Assembly: GCF_046271865.1 (NCBI RefSeq)
Contig: NZ_CP176580.1
Span: 4,154,001 to 4,218,000 of the forward strand
Origin: Nitrincola salilacus
Lineage (GTDB): Bacteria > Pseudomonadota > Gammaproteobacteria > Pseudomonadales > Balneatricaceae
Direction: 5' to 3'
DNA length: 64,000 nt
Shown: positions 30,016-38,170 of the stretch, piece after piece
Layout: the number at the start of each line of letters is the position of its first letter
How positions within the stretch are numbered: position 1 is the stretch's first letter
Notes under the pieces: generated by a model
The model's input: the letters and a program-made list of their open reading frames with translations, nothing else
Told to the model about the DNA's origin: nothing
Database searches by the model: none
Position numbers and translations under genes: made by a program

Positions 30016-31499
30016 GCTCTGGAGATCCCATACTTGCGCATTTTCTCCACCAAGGTGGTGCGCCTGATTCTGAGGTGTTTTGCAGCCCTGGCAACCACCT
30101 GTTCAGTGGCATCCAACGCCTGTTCTATCAGTGATCGCTCCAGTGTTTCAAGATGCTCTTTCAGATCCAGGCCTTGTGGTGGCAGGGTTACAGGCCCTGA
30201 ATTCGACCTAACACACTGACCGACAGTCTGACCAACAATCTGCCCAGTCTCAACCGCCTGACCATTCACTCGCGCTGGCGTGTTGTCAGCAGCGATCTGC
30301 GCGGCATACTGGTAACGCGCCGGGTCAGGCTCTTCGATCTGTCGGAATTTCAGTGGCAACTCCGACACGCCAATTACGCCATCTGGATACATGATGGTCA
30401 GCCTTTCCAGCAAGTTAGCCAACTCACGGACATTGCCGGGCCAGGCATAGCGATAAAGCGATTCCATCGCCGAACTGTGCAGATGCAACCGGCCATTGCC
30501 CTGTGCCTGCAAACGCTTGCAAAACTCACCGATCAATTGCTGCAGATCCCCCAGCCGCTCTCTCAGTGGTGGCATCTCGATGGGGAAGATATTCAAACGA
30601 TAATAGAGATCCTCCCTGAACTGGCCCTCAGCAATCATCTGCTCCAGATCCTTGTGGGTGGCAGCAATGATCCGTACATCCACCTCCAGCGTTTTGCTGC
30701 CCCCGACGCGTTCAAACTGGCGCTCCTGCAGCACACGTAACAGTTTGACCTGCATCGGCAGCGGCATATCCCCTATCTCATCCAGAAACAGAGTGCCACC
30801 ATCGGCCAGTTCAAAACGCCCCGCTCGGCTGGATATGGCACCAGTGAAGGCACCCTTCTCATGCCCGAACAGCTCACTTTCCAACAGTTCGGAAGGTATG
30901 GCACCGCAGTTGACTGGCACAAAGGGTCCATTATGGCGCCCGGAGTGATCGTGCAACGCCCTGGCAACTACCTCCTTACCCGTACCGGATTCACCGGTTA
31001 TCAACACACCGATATCCCGATCAGCCACCTGAGCGATCAGACGGCGCACCTGCTGCATGGAGGCGCTGGATCCAACCAGACCATCGCACTGACTGTCGGT
31101 CCGTTCGCTAAGGCCAGCAGCCTTCAGCACCTGAGCCCGATGCAACAGATCCAGCAACTGCGACTGTCGATAGGGAGGTTCAAAATAACCGATTACTGAG
31201 GCAGCAACAGGCTCATCCAATCGATCCAGCTCCTGCCAGCGATTGAGTAACAGGACGGGGGTTCGGATCGTATCTGGGTTGAGGTCGTGAAGAAATTTGG
31301 CCAACGAAATAGGCAAACTGCTTTCGCCCAGCATCAACAGTGAACAGCCAGACCAGTCAAACGCACGACTTTCCTGCAGCCAGACAACAAATTCGAAGCC
31401 CCTGCAACTCAATCCGGCAAACTCACACAGCGTCATCAGACGTTCACGTCTCTCTCGATTATCATCAATCAGAATGAGTTGTGTATTAACGGATTCCAT
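30012..31499 (-). CDS. flrA: Flagellar master regulator FlrA/FleQ
   Basis: Sigma-54 enhancer-binding protein at the top of the flagellar hierarchy; homologues bind c-di-GMP. The product has 495 residues. The N-terminal FleQ domain (about 8-120) lacks a phospho-acceptor context. The AAA+ domain has Walker A GESGTGKE at 169-176 and GAFTGA at 216-221. A Fis-type helix-turn-helix lies at about 450-490. The start is ATG 31499. The 260-bp region upstream is shared with the divergent pseB. Confidence 0.95.
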   Translation of the reverse strand: MESVNTQLILIDDNRERRERLMTLCEFAGLSCRGFEFVVWLQESRAFDWSGCSLLMLGESSLPISLAKFLHDLNPDTIRTPVLLLNRWQELDRLDEPVAASVIGYFEPPYRQSQLLDLLHRAQVLKAAGLSERTDSQCDGLVGSSASMQQVRRLIAQVADRDIGVLITGESGTGKEVVARALHDHSGRHNGPFVPVNCGAIPSELLESELFGHEKGAFTGAISSRAGRFELADGGTLFLDEIGDMPLPMQVKLLRVLQERQFERVGGSKTLEVDVRIIAATHKDLEQMIAEGQFREDLYYRLNIFPIEMPPLRERLGDLQQLIGEFCKRLQAQGNGRLHLHSSAMESLYRYAWPGNVRELANLLERLTIMYPDGVIGVSELPLKFRQIEEPDPARYQYAAQIAADNTPARVNGQAVETGQIVGQTVGQCVRSNSGPVTLPPQGLDLKEHLETLERSLIEQALDATEQVVARAAKHLRIRRTTLVEKMRKYGISRA

Positions 31500-31612
31500 G
31501 GTCCAGTCCAGACAGTCAATTTTCAGTCACAAGTATCGTGATATATTCCGAATGTGTCAATTTATTGTCCATGCTCTGAACCATTATTTCGCTTACCTGT
31601 GCATCTTGCCAC

Positions 31613-31639
31613 TCAAACACTCCACAACTCGGCCGATAT
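31613..31639 (+). promoter_or_regulatory. Candidate sigma-28 (FliA) promoter for pseB-pseC
   Basis: The sequence reads TCAAACAC-N11-GCCGATAT. The spacing is exactly 11, and the -35 begins TCAA as at fliC and flgK in this window. It lies about 120 bp before pseB and points towards it. It would co-regulate pseudaminic-acid synthesis with flagellin. The call is by motif only. Confidence 0.6.
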
Positions 31640-31759
31640 CACTTAGGATAGGGCTACACTTAGTTAAGTGTAACGACTTGAATTGTATGCAGTGCCGCTG
31701 TTGAGGATATGCACACCTCCGGGCGGTAGCGTGCCTGAAGCAGCCAGAAGAAGACAAAT

Positions 31760-32764
31760 ATGTTTAATAATAAGTCTATCCTGATCACCGGTGGCACTGG
31801 TTCCTTCGGACACCAGTATGTCAAAACGCTACTGCAACACCACCAGCCGCGTCGGCTGATTATCTACTCGCGTGACGAACTCAAGCAGTATGAGATGCAG
31901 CAGGTGTTTGATCAGAAGTGCATGCGCTACTTCATTGGTGATGTACGGGACAAGGAGCGGCTGGTACAGGCGATGCGCGATGTGGACTTCGTGATCCATG
32001 CGGCAGCCCTGAAACAAGTACCGGCTGCAGAATACAATCCGATGGAGTGTATCAAGACCAATATTCATGGGGCGGAGAATGTTATCCATGCGGCGCTGAC
32101 CAATAATGTCGATAAAGTAATTGCGCTCTCTACAGACAAGGCTGCCAACCCGGTTAACCTCTATGGTGCCACCAAGCTCGCATCCGACAAGCTATTCGCG
32201 GCCGCCAATAATATGGCAGGCAAACTGAAAACCCAGTTCTCAGTAGTGCGCTACGGTAATGTCGTTGGCTCACGCGGCTCGGTGGTCCCCTACTTCAACA
32301 AACTGCTGGCAGAGGGAACGGATCATCTACCGATTACCGATCCGCGCATGACCCGCTTCTGGATCACTCTTCAACAGGGCGTGGATTTTGTACTGAAGAA
32401 TTTTCAGCGCATGCATGGTGGCGAAATCTTTGTTCCTAAAATACCCTCCATCCGTATCACTGATCTTGCAGCTGCCCTCGCACCCGGCTTACCACTCCAA
32501 ACCATCGGCATTCGTCCGGGCGAAAAACTTCATGAGATCATGTGCCCTAGCGATGACTCCCATCTGACGCTGGAGTTTAGTGATCACTATGTCATTCGAC
32601 CTACTATTCGCTATAACTCACGCAGCAACCACTTCTCACCTAATGAGCTGGGTGAAGTCGGGATTGAGGTAGCTCAGGGGTTCGAATACAACTCCGGTAC
32701 CAATCCACAGTTTCTGACGCCGGACGAAATATTACATTACAACGAGCTGAGCGAAGAGGTTTAA
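31760..32764 (+). CDS. pseB: UDP-GlcNAc 4,6-dehydratase (inverting) PseB
   Basis: First enzyme of CMP-pseudaminic acid synthesis. It converts UDP-GlcNAc to the 4-keto-6-deoxy L-arabino intermediate. The product has 334 residues with Rossmann motif GGTGSFG at 11-17, STDKAANPVNLYGATK with the catalytic lysine, and the extended-SDR pattern characteristic of PseB rather than the retaining PglF type. The start is ATG 31760. It is followed by pseC with a 2-bp gap. Confidence 0.97.
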   Translation: MFNNKSILITGGTGSFGHQYVKTLLQHHQPRRLIIYSRDELKQYEMQQVFDQKCMRYFIGDVRDKERLVQAMRDVDFVIHAAALKQVPAAEYNPMECIKTNIHGAENVIHAALTNNVDKVIALSTDKAANPVNLYGATKLASDKLFAAANNMAGKLKTQFSVVRYGNVVGSRGSVVPYFNKLLAEGTDHLPITDPRMTRFWITLQQGVDFVLKNFQRMHGGEIFVPKIPSIRITDLAAALAPGLPLQTIGIRPGEKLHEIMCPSDDSHLTLEFSDHYVIRPTIRYNSRSNHFSPNELGEVGIEVAQGFEYNSGTNPQFLTPDEILHYNELSEEV

Positions 32765-32766
32765 AC

Positions 32767-33927
32767 ATGATCCCCTACGGACGGCAGGACATACAGCAGG
32801 AGGATATAGACGCTGTTATCAGGGTTCTGAAATCCGACTTCCTGACACAGGGGCCTGCCGTACAGGACTTTGAGCAAGCGTTGGCCAACTACTGTGACGT
32901 GCCCTATGCAGTAGCGGTCAACAGCGCCACCTCAGCACTGCACCTTGCCTGCCTGGCACTGGATCTGGGTGAAGGCGACTGGCTCTGGACCTCTCCAATC
33001 ACCTTTGTTGCATCCGCCAACTGTGGCCGCTACTGCGGTGCCCAGGTTGATTTTGTTGATATTGACCCTCTGACCGGAAATCTTTGCCCCAATGCGCTCG
33101 AAAAGAAGCTGATTAACGCTGAGCAGACCGGCAGGCTTCCCAGTATCGTCATTCCCGTACACCTGGGCGGCCAGCCCTGTGATATGGCTGCCATCAAAAC
33201 ACTGGCGGACAGATTTGGCTTTCGAATAATCGAAGATGCATCCCACGCTATTGGCGCTCAATATCGCAATGAGCATGTCGGTAACTGCCAGTACAGCGAT
33301 ATCACCGTTTTCAGCTTTCATCCAGTCAAGATCATCACGACAGCAGAAGGCGGCGTAGCTACCACGCGTAACCAGTCACTTGCAGCACAGATGGTCCGAC
33401 TGCGAAGCCATGGCATAACCCGTGACACTGATATGATGACCCATGCACCAGATGGTCCATGGTACTACCAACAATTGGAGCTTGGCTATAATTACCGGAT
33501 GAGTGACTTACAGGCGGCATTAGGCCTATCACAACTCCAGCGTCTGGATCACTATATCCGCATCCGCCAAGAGCTGGCCACGCAGTACAATCAGGCACTT
33601 AAGGATCTTCCCCTGACGCCTCTCCAGCAGCACCCTGATACAGATAGCGCGTGGCATCTCTATATTGTCCGTTTGTCAACAGACAAGATTCAGGTTAGTC
33701 ATCGCCAGGTGTTTGAGGCCATGCGCGAACAGAACATAGGGGTCAATCTGCATTATATTCCAGTACACCTGCAGCCCTATTACCAAAGTCTGGGATTCAA
33801 GCCGGGAGACTTTCCCGAGGCCGAAAAATATTACAGTCAAGCCATCAGCTTACCGCTCTATCCAAAGCTGACTGATGCAATGCACAAGCAAGTAGTTGAG
33901 GCGCTGAAAAATGCTCTTCTCATTTAG
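32767..33927 (+). CDS. pseC: UDP-4-amino-4,6-dideoxy-sugar aminotransferase PseC
   Basis: PLP-dependent aminotransferase that adds the C4 amino group to the PseB product, using glutamate. The product has 386 residues of the DegT/DnrJ/EryC1 fold. PLP contacts include Asp157 (RIIEDASHAIGA) and the Schiff-base Lys188 (FSFHPVKIITTAEGG). The start is ATG 32767, only 2 bp after pseB. The next gene (pseF-like) is convergent. Confidence 0.97.
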   Translation: MIPYGRQDIQQEDIDAVIRVLKSDFLTQGPAVQDFEQALANYCDVPYAVAVNSATSALHLACLALDLGEGDWLWTSPITFVASANCGRYCGAQVDFVDIDPLTGNLCPNALEKKLINAEQTGRLPSIVIPVHLGGQPCDMAAIKTLADRFGFRIIEDASHAIGAQYRNEHVGNCQYSDITVFSFHPVKIITTAEGGVATTRNQSLAAQMVRLRSHGITRDTDMMTHAPDGPWYYQQLELGYNYRMSDLQAALGLSQLQRLDHYIRIRQELATQYNQALKDLPLTPLQQHPDTDSAWHLYIVRLSTDKIQVSHRQVFEAMREQNIGVNLHYIPVHLQPYYQSLGFKPGDFPEAEKYYSQAISLPLYPKLTDAMHKQVVEALKNALLI

Positions 33928-34044
33928 TATCTGCCACAAGTATAGATAAATGTGGGGATTCATGGTATTTCCGTACAGAGCAAACACTGAGCTTATCTTC
34001 GATTAATGGGGGAAGAATAATGTGTTATCCGCAATTATGAACCA

Positions 34045-34068
34045 TAAAAAATGGCCTTGCGGAAGCCA
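34045..34068 (-). terminator. Weak terminator-like hairpin after pseF-like gene
   Basis: On the minus strand TGGCTTCCGCAAGGCCA can form a short imperfect stem followed by TTTTTTATGG. It lies 12 bp downstream of the cytidylyltransferase stop. The stem has mismatches, so efficiency is doubtful. Confidence 0.4.
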
Positions 34069-34079
34069 AATAGAATAAA

Positions 34080-34805
34080 CTAGACCTCTTTTTGCTTTAC
34101 GTGCTCGTTCATTGCGACTAACTGAGGGTTTCTTTCGAGTGTTTCTATCAGTTCATCAAAAGAAAAATCAATCCGGTCCATAAACATGTTATATATTGCC
34201 ATTATCGCTTTGTAGTCATCTTGCTCGTCAAGTGTAAGCCGGTAATTGCTAAGATCCTTACCTGCACTCAATATCTTGGTTCGAAGATCGCCAAATTTTG
34301 CCATACCGAGTGTGACATGCTCTCTATCAGCAGGATAAAAAGCCTGATGATGAGTTTTTTTGAGTAGCGTATAAGAAAATGCACAACAATCTAATCCTCT
34401 GGGATAACCGCTATGCGGCCCCAAGCTCACCATATCAAACTGACCTTGGGAAAACTCAGCAATCACTCGACTGGTTAAATCGTCGTCTATGAGGGGGCAG
34501 TCGCTTGTCAAGCGAACTACCGTGGTTGAATCATCTGCACCAAATTCTGACGCAGCATGGTAGTAACGGCCAAGCACATCCAGAGTCTCGCCCCGAAAAT
34601 ATCGAACACCGAGTCGTTCACAGAGCTCAGTTATTGGTTGTTCTGTACCGTCATTTGTGGTCGCCACGATGATTTCATCTCGCCAGGAGAACAGACGCTC
34701 GATCATCACCTGCAGAACTGGCCTACTGCAAAGTGGCAACATGACCTTGCCAGGCAAGCGGCTGGAAGTCATTCTGGCTTGTATAATCAGTTGTATATTA
34801 CGCAT
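34080..34805 (-). CDS. pseF: SpsF/PseF-like cytidylyltransferase
   Basis: Probable CMP-sugar synthetase, expected to activate pseudaminic acid with CTP. The product has 241 residues. The N-terminal nucleotide-binding loop is IIQARMTSSRLPGKVMLPL, which is the SpsF type rather than the PARGGSKRIPRKN loop of classic PseF. The acidic TSDCPLIDDD region follows. Pathway context (pseB, pseC, pseI, pseG) supports the role, since no other cytidylyltransferase is present in the window. It is on the minus strand, opposite to pseC and pseI, so it has its own promoter in 34806-34961. Confidence 0.82.
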   Translation of the reverse strand: MRNIQLIIQARMTSSRLPGKVMLPLCSRPVLQVMIERLFSWRDEIIVATTNDGTEQPITELCERLGVRYFRGETLDVLGRYYHAASEFGADDSTTVVRLTSDCPLIDDDLTSRVIAEFSQGQFDMVSLGPHSGYPRGLDCCAFSYTLLKKTHHQAFYPADREHVTLGMAKFGDLRTKILSAGKDLSNYRLTLDEQDDYKAIMAIYNMFMDRIDFSFDELIETLERNPQLVAMNEHVKQKEV

Positions 34806-34961
34806 AAAAGCTATTCTATCATAAGCTTTATATGACTATTGCAAGCAGCATTAAAAAAAACATAAGTATAATTAGACTGGACAATTGATTCCAGAACTAA
34901 GGCAGAAGTATATGATTTTACATAAAATCTTCGAAATATTTGCTAACAGAGGCATTCACAC

Positions 34962-36008
34962 ATGGAAACAGTGAACGAACATATTTCTATCTCAGGGCGA
35001 CTGATCGGGCACGATCAACCATGCTACATTATAGCCGAGATGTCAGCAAATCACGGTCAGAGTCTGAGTAAGGCAAAAGAGCTAGTATATGCAGCTAAAG
35101 AAGCTGGAGCAGATGCAATTAAGCTACAAACTTACCGGGCTGATACTTTAACGATGAAATGTGAATTGCCACATTTTTTTATCAAAGAGGGTCCTTGGAA
35201 GGGCCAGTATCTTTATGATCTGTATGAAGGTGCCTATATGCCATGGGACTTTCATGCAGAATTATTTGCTCTGGCTGACAAAATAGGTATTACTTGTTTT
35301 TCATCACCTTTTGATAAGTCTTCGGTAGAGCTGCTCTCAAGCCTGAATGCTCCTGCATATAAAATTGCCTCACCTGAATTAATTGACCATGACTTGATTC
35401 GGGAAGTGGCCTCAACAGGAAAGCCTGTAATTATGTCGACAGGTGGAGCCACATTGTCAGAAATAGCAGAAGCAGTTAAAGTTGCACGAGATGCTGGAAT
35501 CAAGGAGTTATGCTTACTTAAATGTACTAGCACCTATCCCGCATCGGCAGAGAGCATTAATCTCAGAACCATACCGAATTTACATGATACGTTCCGTTGT
35601 CCTGTCGGATTGTCCGACCATACACTTGGCAACGATATTCCGCTGGCATCAGTCGCCATCGGTGCCTGTGTCATTGAAAAGCACTTTGTAATGTCGAAAA
35701 CCGACCACACAGCAGACAGTTTTTTTTCAATGACGCCAACTGAATTAGCAGCGCTCGTACATGGTGTCCGTCAGGTTGAAAAAGCGCTGGGGCGAGTTGA
35801 TTATCCTACCGAACCGTCAAAAGCCAGACGTTGTGTATATGTCACAAGAGATGTTGTTGCAGGACAAGTACTCTCAGCAACTGATATTGCACATTTACGT
35901 CCAGGAGGCGGTGAAATCATGCCGAAAGACATCCCAAGGCTTATAGGCCGGACGATACGCCGTGCTTTACCTCGTGGAACTCAGTTACGCTGGGAGGATT
36001 TCCTATGA
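34962..36008 (+). CDS. pseI: Pseudaminic acid synthase PseI (NeuB family)
   Basis: Condenses the 6-deoxy-AltdiNAc sugar with phosphoenolpyruvate to give pseudaminic acid. The product has 348 residues. The NeuB TIM barrel begins CYIIAEMSANHGQ and carries the conserved KLQTY and STGG segments. The C-terminal SAF (antifreeze-like) domain lies at about 285-348. The start is ATG 34962. Its stop overlaps the ATG of a broken acyl-carrier-protein gene by 4 bp (ATGA), which suggests the original operon continued with that gene. Confidence 0.95.
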   Translation: METVNEHISISGRLIGHDQPCYIIAEMSANHGQSLSKAKELVYAAKEAGADAIKLQTYRADTLTMKCELPHFFIKEGPWKGQYLYDLYEGAYMPWDFHAELFALADKIGITCFSSPFDKSSVELLSSLNAPAYKIASPELIDHDLIREVASTGKPVIMSTGGATLSEIAEAVKVARDAGIKELCLLKCTSTYPASAESINLRTIPNLHDTFRCPVGLSDHTLGNDIPLASVAIGACVIEKHFVMSKTDHTADSFFSMTPTELAALVHGVRQVEKALGRVDYPTEPSKARRCVYVTRDVVAGQVLSATDIAHLRPGGGEIMPKDIPRLIGRTIRRALPRGTQLRWEDFL

Positions 36009-36145
36009 TTAAAACTGAAACCTTGGTCAGTTTCCTCCATGATTCCTTTGCAGAACGAGGAACTATCCCCCAAACTGGAAGTCGCTTAATATTATCCAAG
36101 CAGAAGTGCTTGATTCCTGCGAGATTCTGGCTATGGTGGTAAGTA
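36005..36145 (+). pseudogene. Frameshifted and truncated acyl carrier protein remnant
   Basis: The ATG 36005 frame gives MIKTETLVSFLHDSFAERG, which aligns with the start of the intact carrier protein at 46301-46543 (MSKQQLYSFFIDFFEARG). The frame then stops within 45 codons. Adding one base at the C5 run 36067-36071 moves into a frame that reads AEVLDSCEILAMVV, matching the GVLDSFELLSLI phosphopantetheine-site motif. Homology ends near 36142, so the C-terminal half is missing. The gene is therefore both frameshifted and truncated. Translation coupling to pseI (ATGA) shows it was once part of that operon. Confidence 0.7.
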
Positions 36146-36331
36146 AGTCTCGTTACGCATTTCGCGTTAAATATCCTTGCCTCCTGCTGCCTGAATAAAA
36201 ATGCCACGTTAGGCAACTTTATAAGAGCACTGCAGGAGCCCTCATGACCCTGTTTTGTGGACAACCAGGTTAATAGAGCGGGTTTTTAGCGGCATTTATG
36301 GCGACTTCGGAAGATAATACTGATAACTTTT
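36146..36331. other. Unassigned sequence between ACP remnant and IS1595 end
   Basis: No gene, terminator or known element could be supported here. It may include debris of an earlier insertion or deletion that removed the rest of the carrier-protein gene. Confidence 0.4.
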
Positions 36332-36413
36332 CCTGATTACCCATGTACCTCAGCCACTGCTACACTGTATATAAACACATCCTGTTTATAGGTACAGTAT
36401 TGGAGGTGGAATC

Positions 36414-36894
36414 ATGGCTAAAAACAAGGTTCAGTTTCAACAAGGCTACAGTCTGTTCGAGTTCATGCAGGATTATGGCACTGAAGAACAGTGTGAGCAG
36501 GCCCTGTTGTCTTGGCGCTATCCGCAGGGCTTTATCTGTAGCGAGTGCAGCAACAGGACCCATTGCCGACTGAAAAGCCGCCCCAGAGTATTGCAATGTA
36601 ACCACTGCCGGTATCAGACGACCTTGACCGGCAACACCTTGTTCGCCAGCACCAAGCTGCCACTGACCAAGTGGTTCCTGGCGCTGCACTTGCTGACCCA
36701 GAGCAAGACCGGTATCTCGGCGATGGAGCTGAAACGTCAGTTGGGCGTGAATTACGACACGGCCTGGATGATGAAACACAAGCTGCTCCAAGCGATGAAG
36801 GAAGCCGACGACCGTCATCCTATCAGCGGAATTATCCAGTTGGACGACGTGTACTGGGGAGGTGAGCGCCGCGGGGGCAAGCGCGGCCGTGGTG
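36414..36894 (+). pseudogene. IS1595-family transposase, N-terminal part
   Basis: First half of a DDE-type transposase, beginning at ATG 36414 with a strong GGAGG ribosome site. It has the N-terminal zinc-ribbon (FICSECSN ... LQCNHCRYQ, two Cys-x2-Cys pairs) and the start of the catalytic domain (IIQLDDVYWGGE). The coding sequence is cut at 36894 by the ISAs1-type insertion and resumes at 39270 in the same frame. The open frame beyond 36894 to 36986 is inserted DNA, not transposase. Confidence 0.92.
36885..36894. repeat. 10-bp target duplication, left copy (ISAs1-type insertion)
   Basis: GGCCGTGGTG here is repeated exactly at 39260-39269 on the other side of the ISAs1-type element. Ten base pairs fits the duplication length of the family. 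Confidence 0.9.
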
Positions 36895-37018
36895 CAGGGA
36901 AATATCATGAAACCCCTTGCTATCACTGGCTTTCATCCGAACTCAAATACAAGATAATTGGTGTCAATCGACAAAATATGCTCTGATGCGGATACAACGA
37001 CACACATCAGGTATCCCT

Positions 37019-38170
37019 ATGAATCCACAAGACTTACTCAGCCATTTTTCAATTCTTAAAGACTATCGCCAGGACTGGAAAGTTGAACATAAGCTTTCGG
37101 ATGTACTGTTGCTGACAGTCTGTGGCGTCATAGCGGGCGCAGAGGGCTGGGAAGAGATCGCTGATTTTGGCGACACACATCTTGAATGGCTGAAGTGTTA
37201 TGGTGATTTTGATAACGGTATCCCGAGCCACAATACGATAGCACGCGTGATAGGTCGCCTTAATCCCAGCCAGATGCAAAGCTGTTTTTCGGAGTGGATG
37301 CAGAGCTGTCACACTCTGACAGAGGGCAGCATTATAGCGATCGATGGCAAAACACTGCGGAGCTCTTACGACAAGAGTCGGCGGCGTGGAGCCATTCATA
37401 TGATCAGTGCCTTCTGTGTCGAAAATGGTATGGTGATGGGACAACTGAAAACAGCTGAAAAGTCGAATGAGATCACCGCGATTCCTGAATTGTTAAAGCT
37501 GTTGGAAATCCGCGGATGTCTCGTAACCCTAGACGCCATGGGGTGTCAAAGGGCTATCGCCAAGGCGATTGTGGATAAAGAGGCTGACTATCTGTTAGCG
37601 GTTAAAGGTAACCAGCCTCGCCTGGAAAAGGCGTTCAAAGACCTTTTTCCGATGCATCGCCTGGTTGATTATGATGGCGATTATTACAGTACCACTGAGA
37701 CCAGTCATGGCCGAAAAGAAACCCGTTTGTATGTGGTGAGCGATCTGTTTGATGACTTCGTCAACCTGTCATTTGACTGGCCCGGCATGAAGAGCGTGGG
37801 GGTAGCAATCTCTTTCCGACAGGAAGGTGAAACCATCCCGGATCATGCCCAGATTCGCTACTACATTAGCTCAGAAGTTTTAACAGCGGAGCGCTTTGCA
37901 CAAGCCGTACGTCAGCATTGGCACATTGAAAATAAATTGCACTGGTCTTTGGATGTTGCGTTTAAAGAGGATGCCTGTCGGATACGTCGAGAAGATGCGG
38001 CCGAGAACTTGGCAGCGATCAGACACATTGCGATGAACTTCTTGAAGAGTGAGAAAACTTTCAAGGCAGGTATACAGCGCAAACGAAAGAAGGCTGCAAT
38101 GAGCTGGGAGTATCTGTCGCAAGTCTTATTAACCCGGTGGCAATTTATATCTGATATAATGCGTACATGA
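37019..38170 (+). CDS. ISAs1-family transposase
   Basis: Transposase of 383 residues beginning at ATG 37019 (MNPQDLLSHFSILKDYRQDW), with the ISAs1 pattern DVLLLTVCGVIAGAEGWEEI, IAIDGKTLRSSYDKS, LLAVKGNQP and VRQHWHIENKLHWSLDVAF. The last 12 residues (from TRWQF) derive from the IS630-type element. Without it the frame would read on through LIETCGVS and stop. The C-terminal change is minor, so the enzyme may still work. The frame is also open from 36917, but that extension has no family support. Confidence 0.92.
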   Translation: MNPQDLLSHFSILKDYRQDWKVEHKLSDVLLLTVCGVIAGAEGWEEIADFGDTHLEWLKCYGDFDNGIPSHNTIARVIGRLNPSQMQSCFSEWMQSCHTLTEGSIIAIDGKTLRSSYDKSRRRGAIHMISAFCVENGMVMGQLKTAEKSNEITAIPELLKLLEIRGCLVTLDAMGCQRAIAKAIVDKEADYLLAVKGNQPRLEKAFKDLFPMHRLVDYDGDYYSTTETSHGRKETRLYVVSDLFDDFVNLSFDWPGMKSVGVAISFRQEGETIPDHAQIRYYISSEVLTAERFAQAVRQHWHIENKLHWSLDVAFKEDACRIRREDAAENLAAIRHIAMNFLKSEKTFKAGIQRKRKKAAMSWEYLSQVLLTRWQFISDIMRT

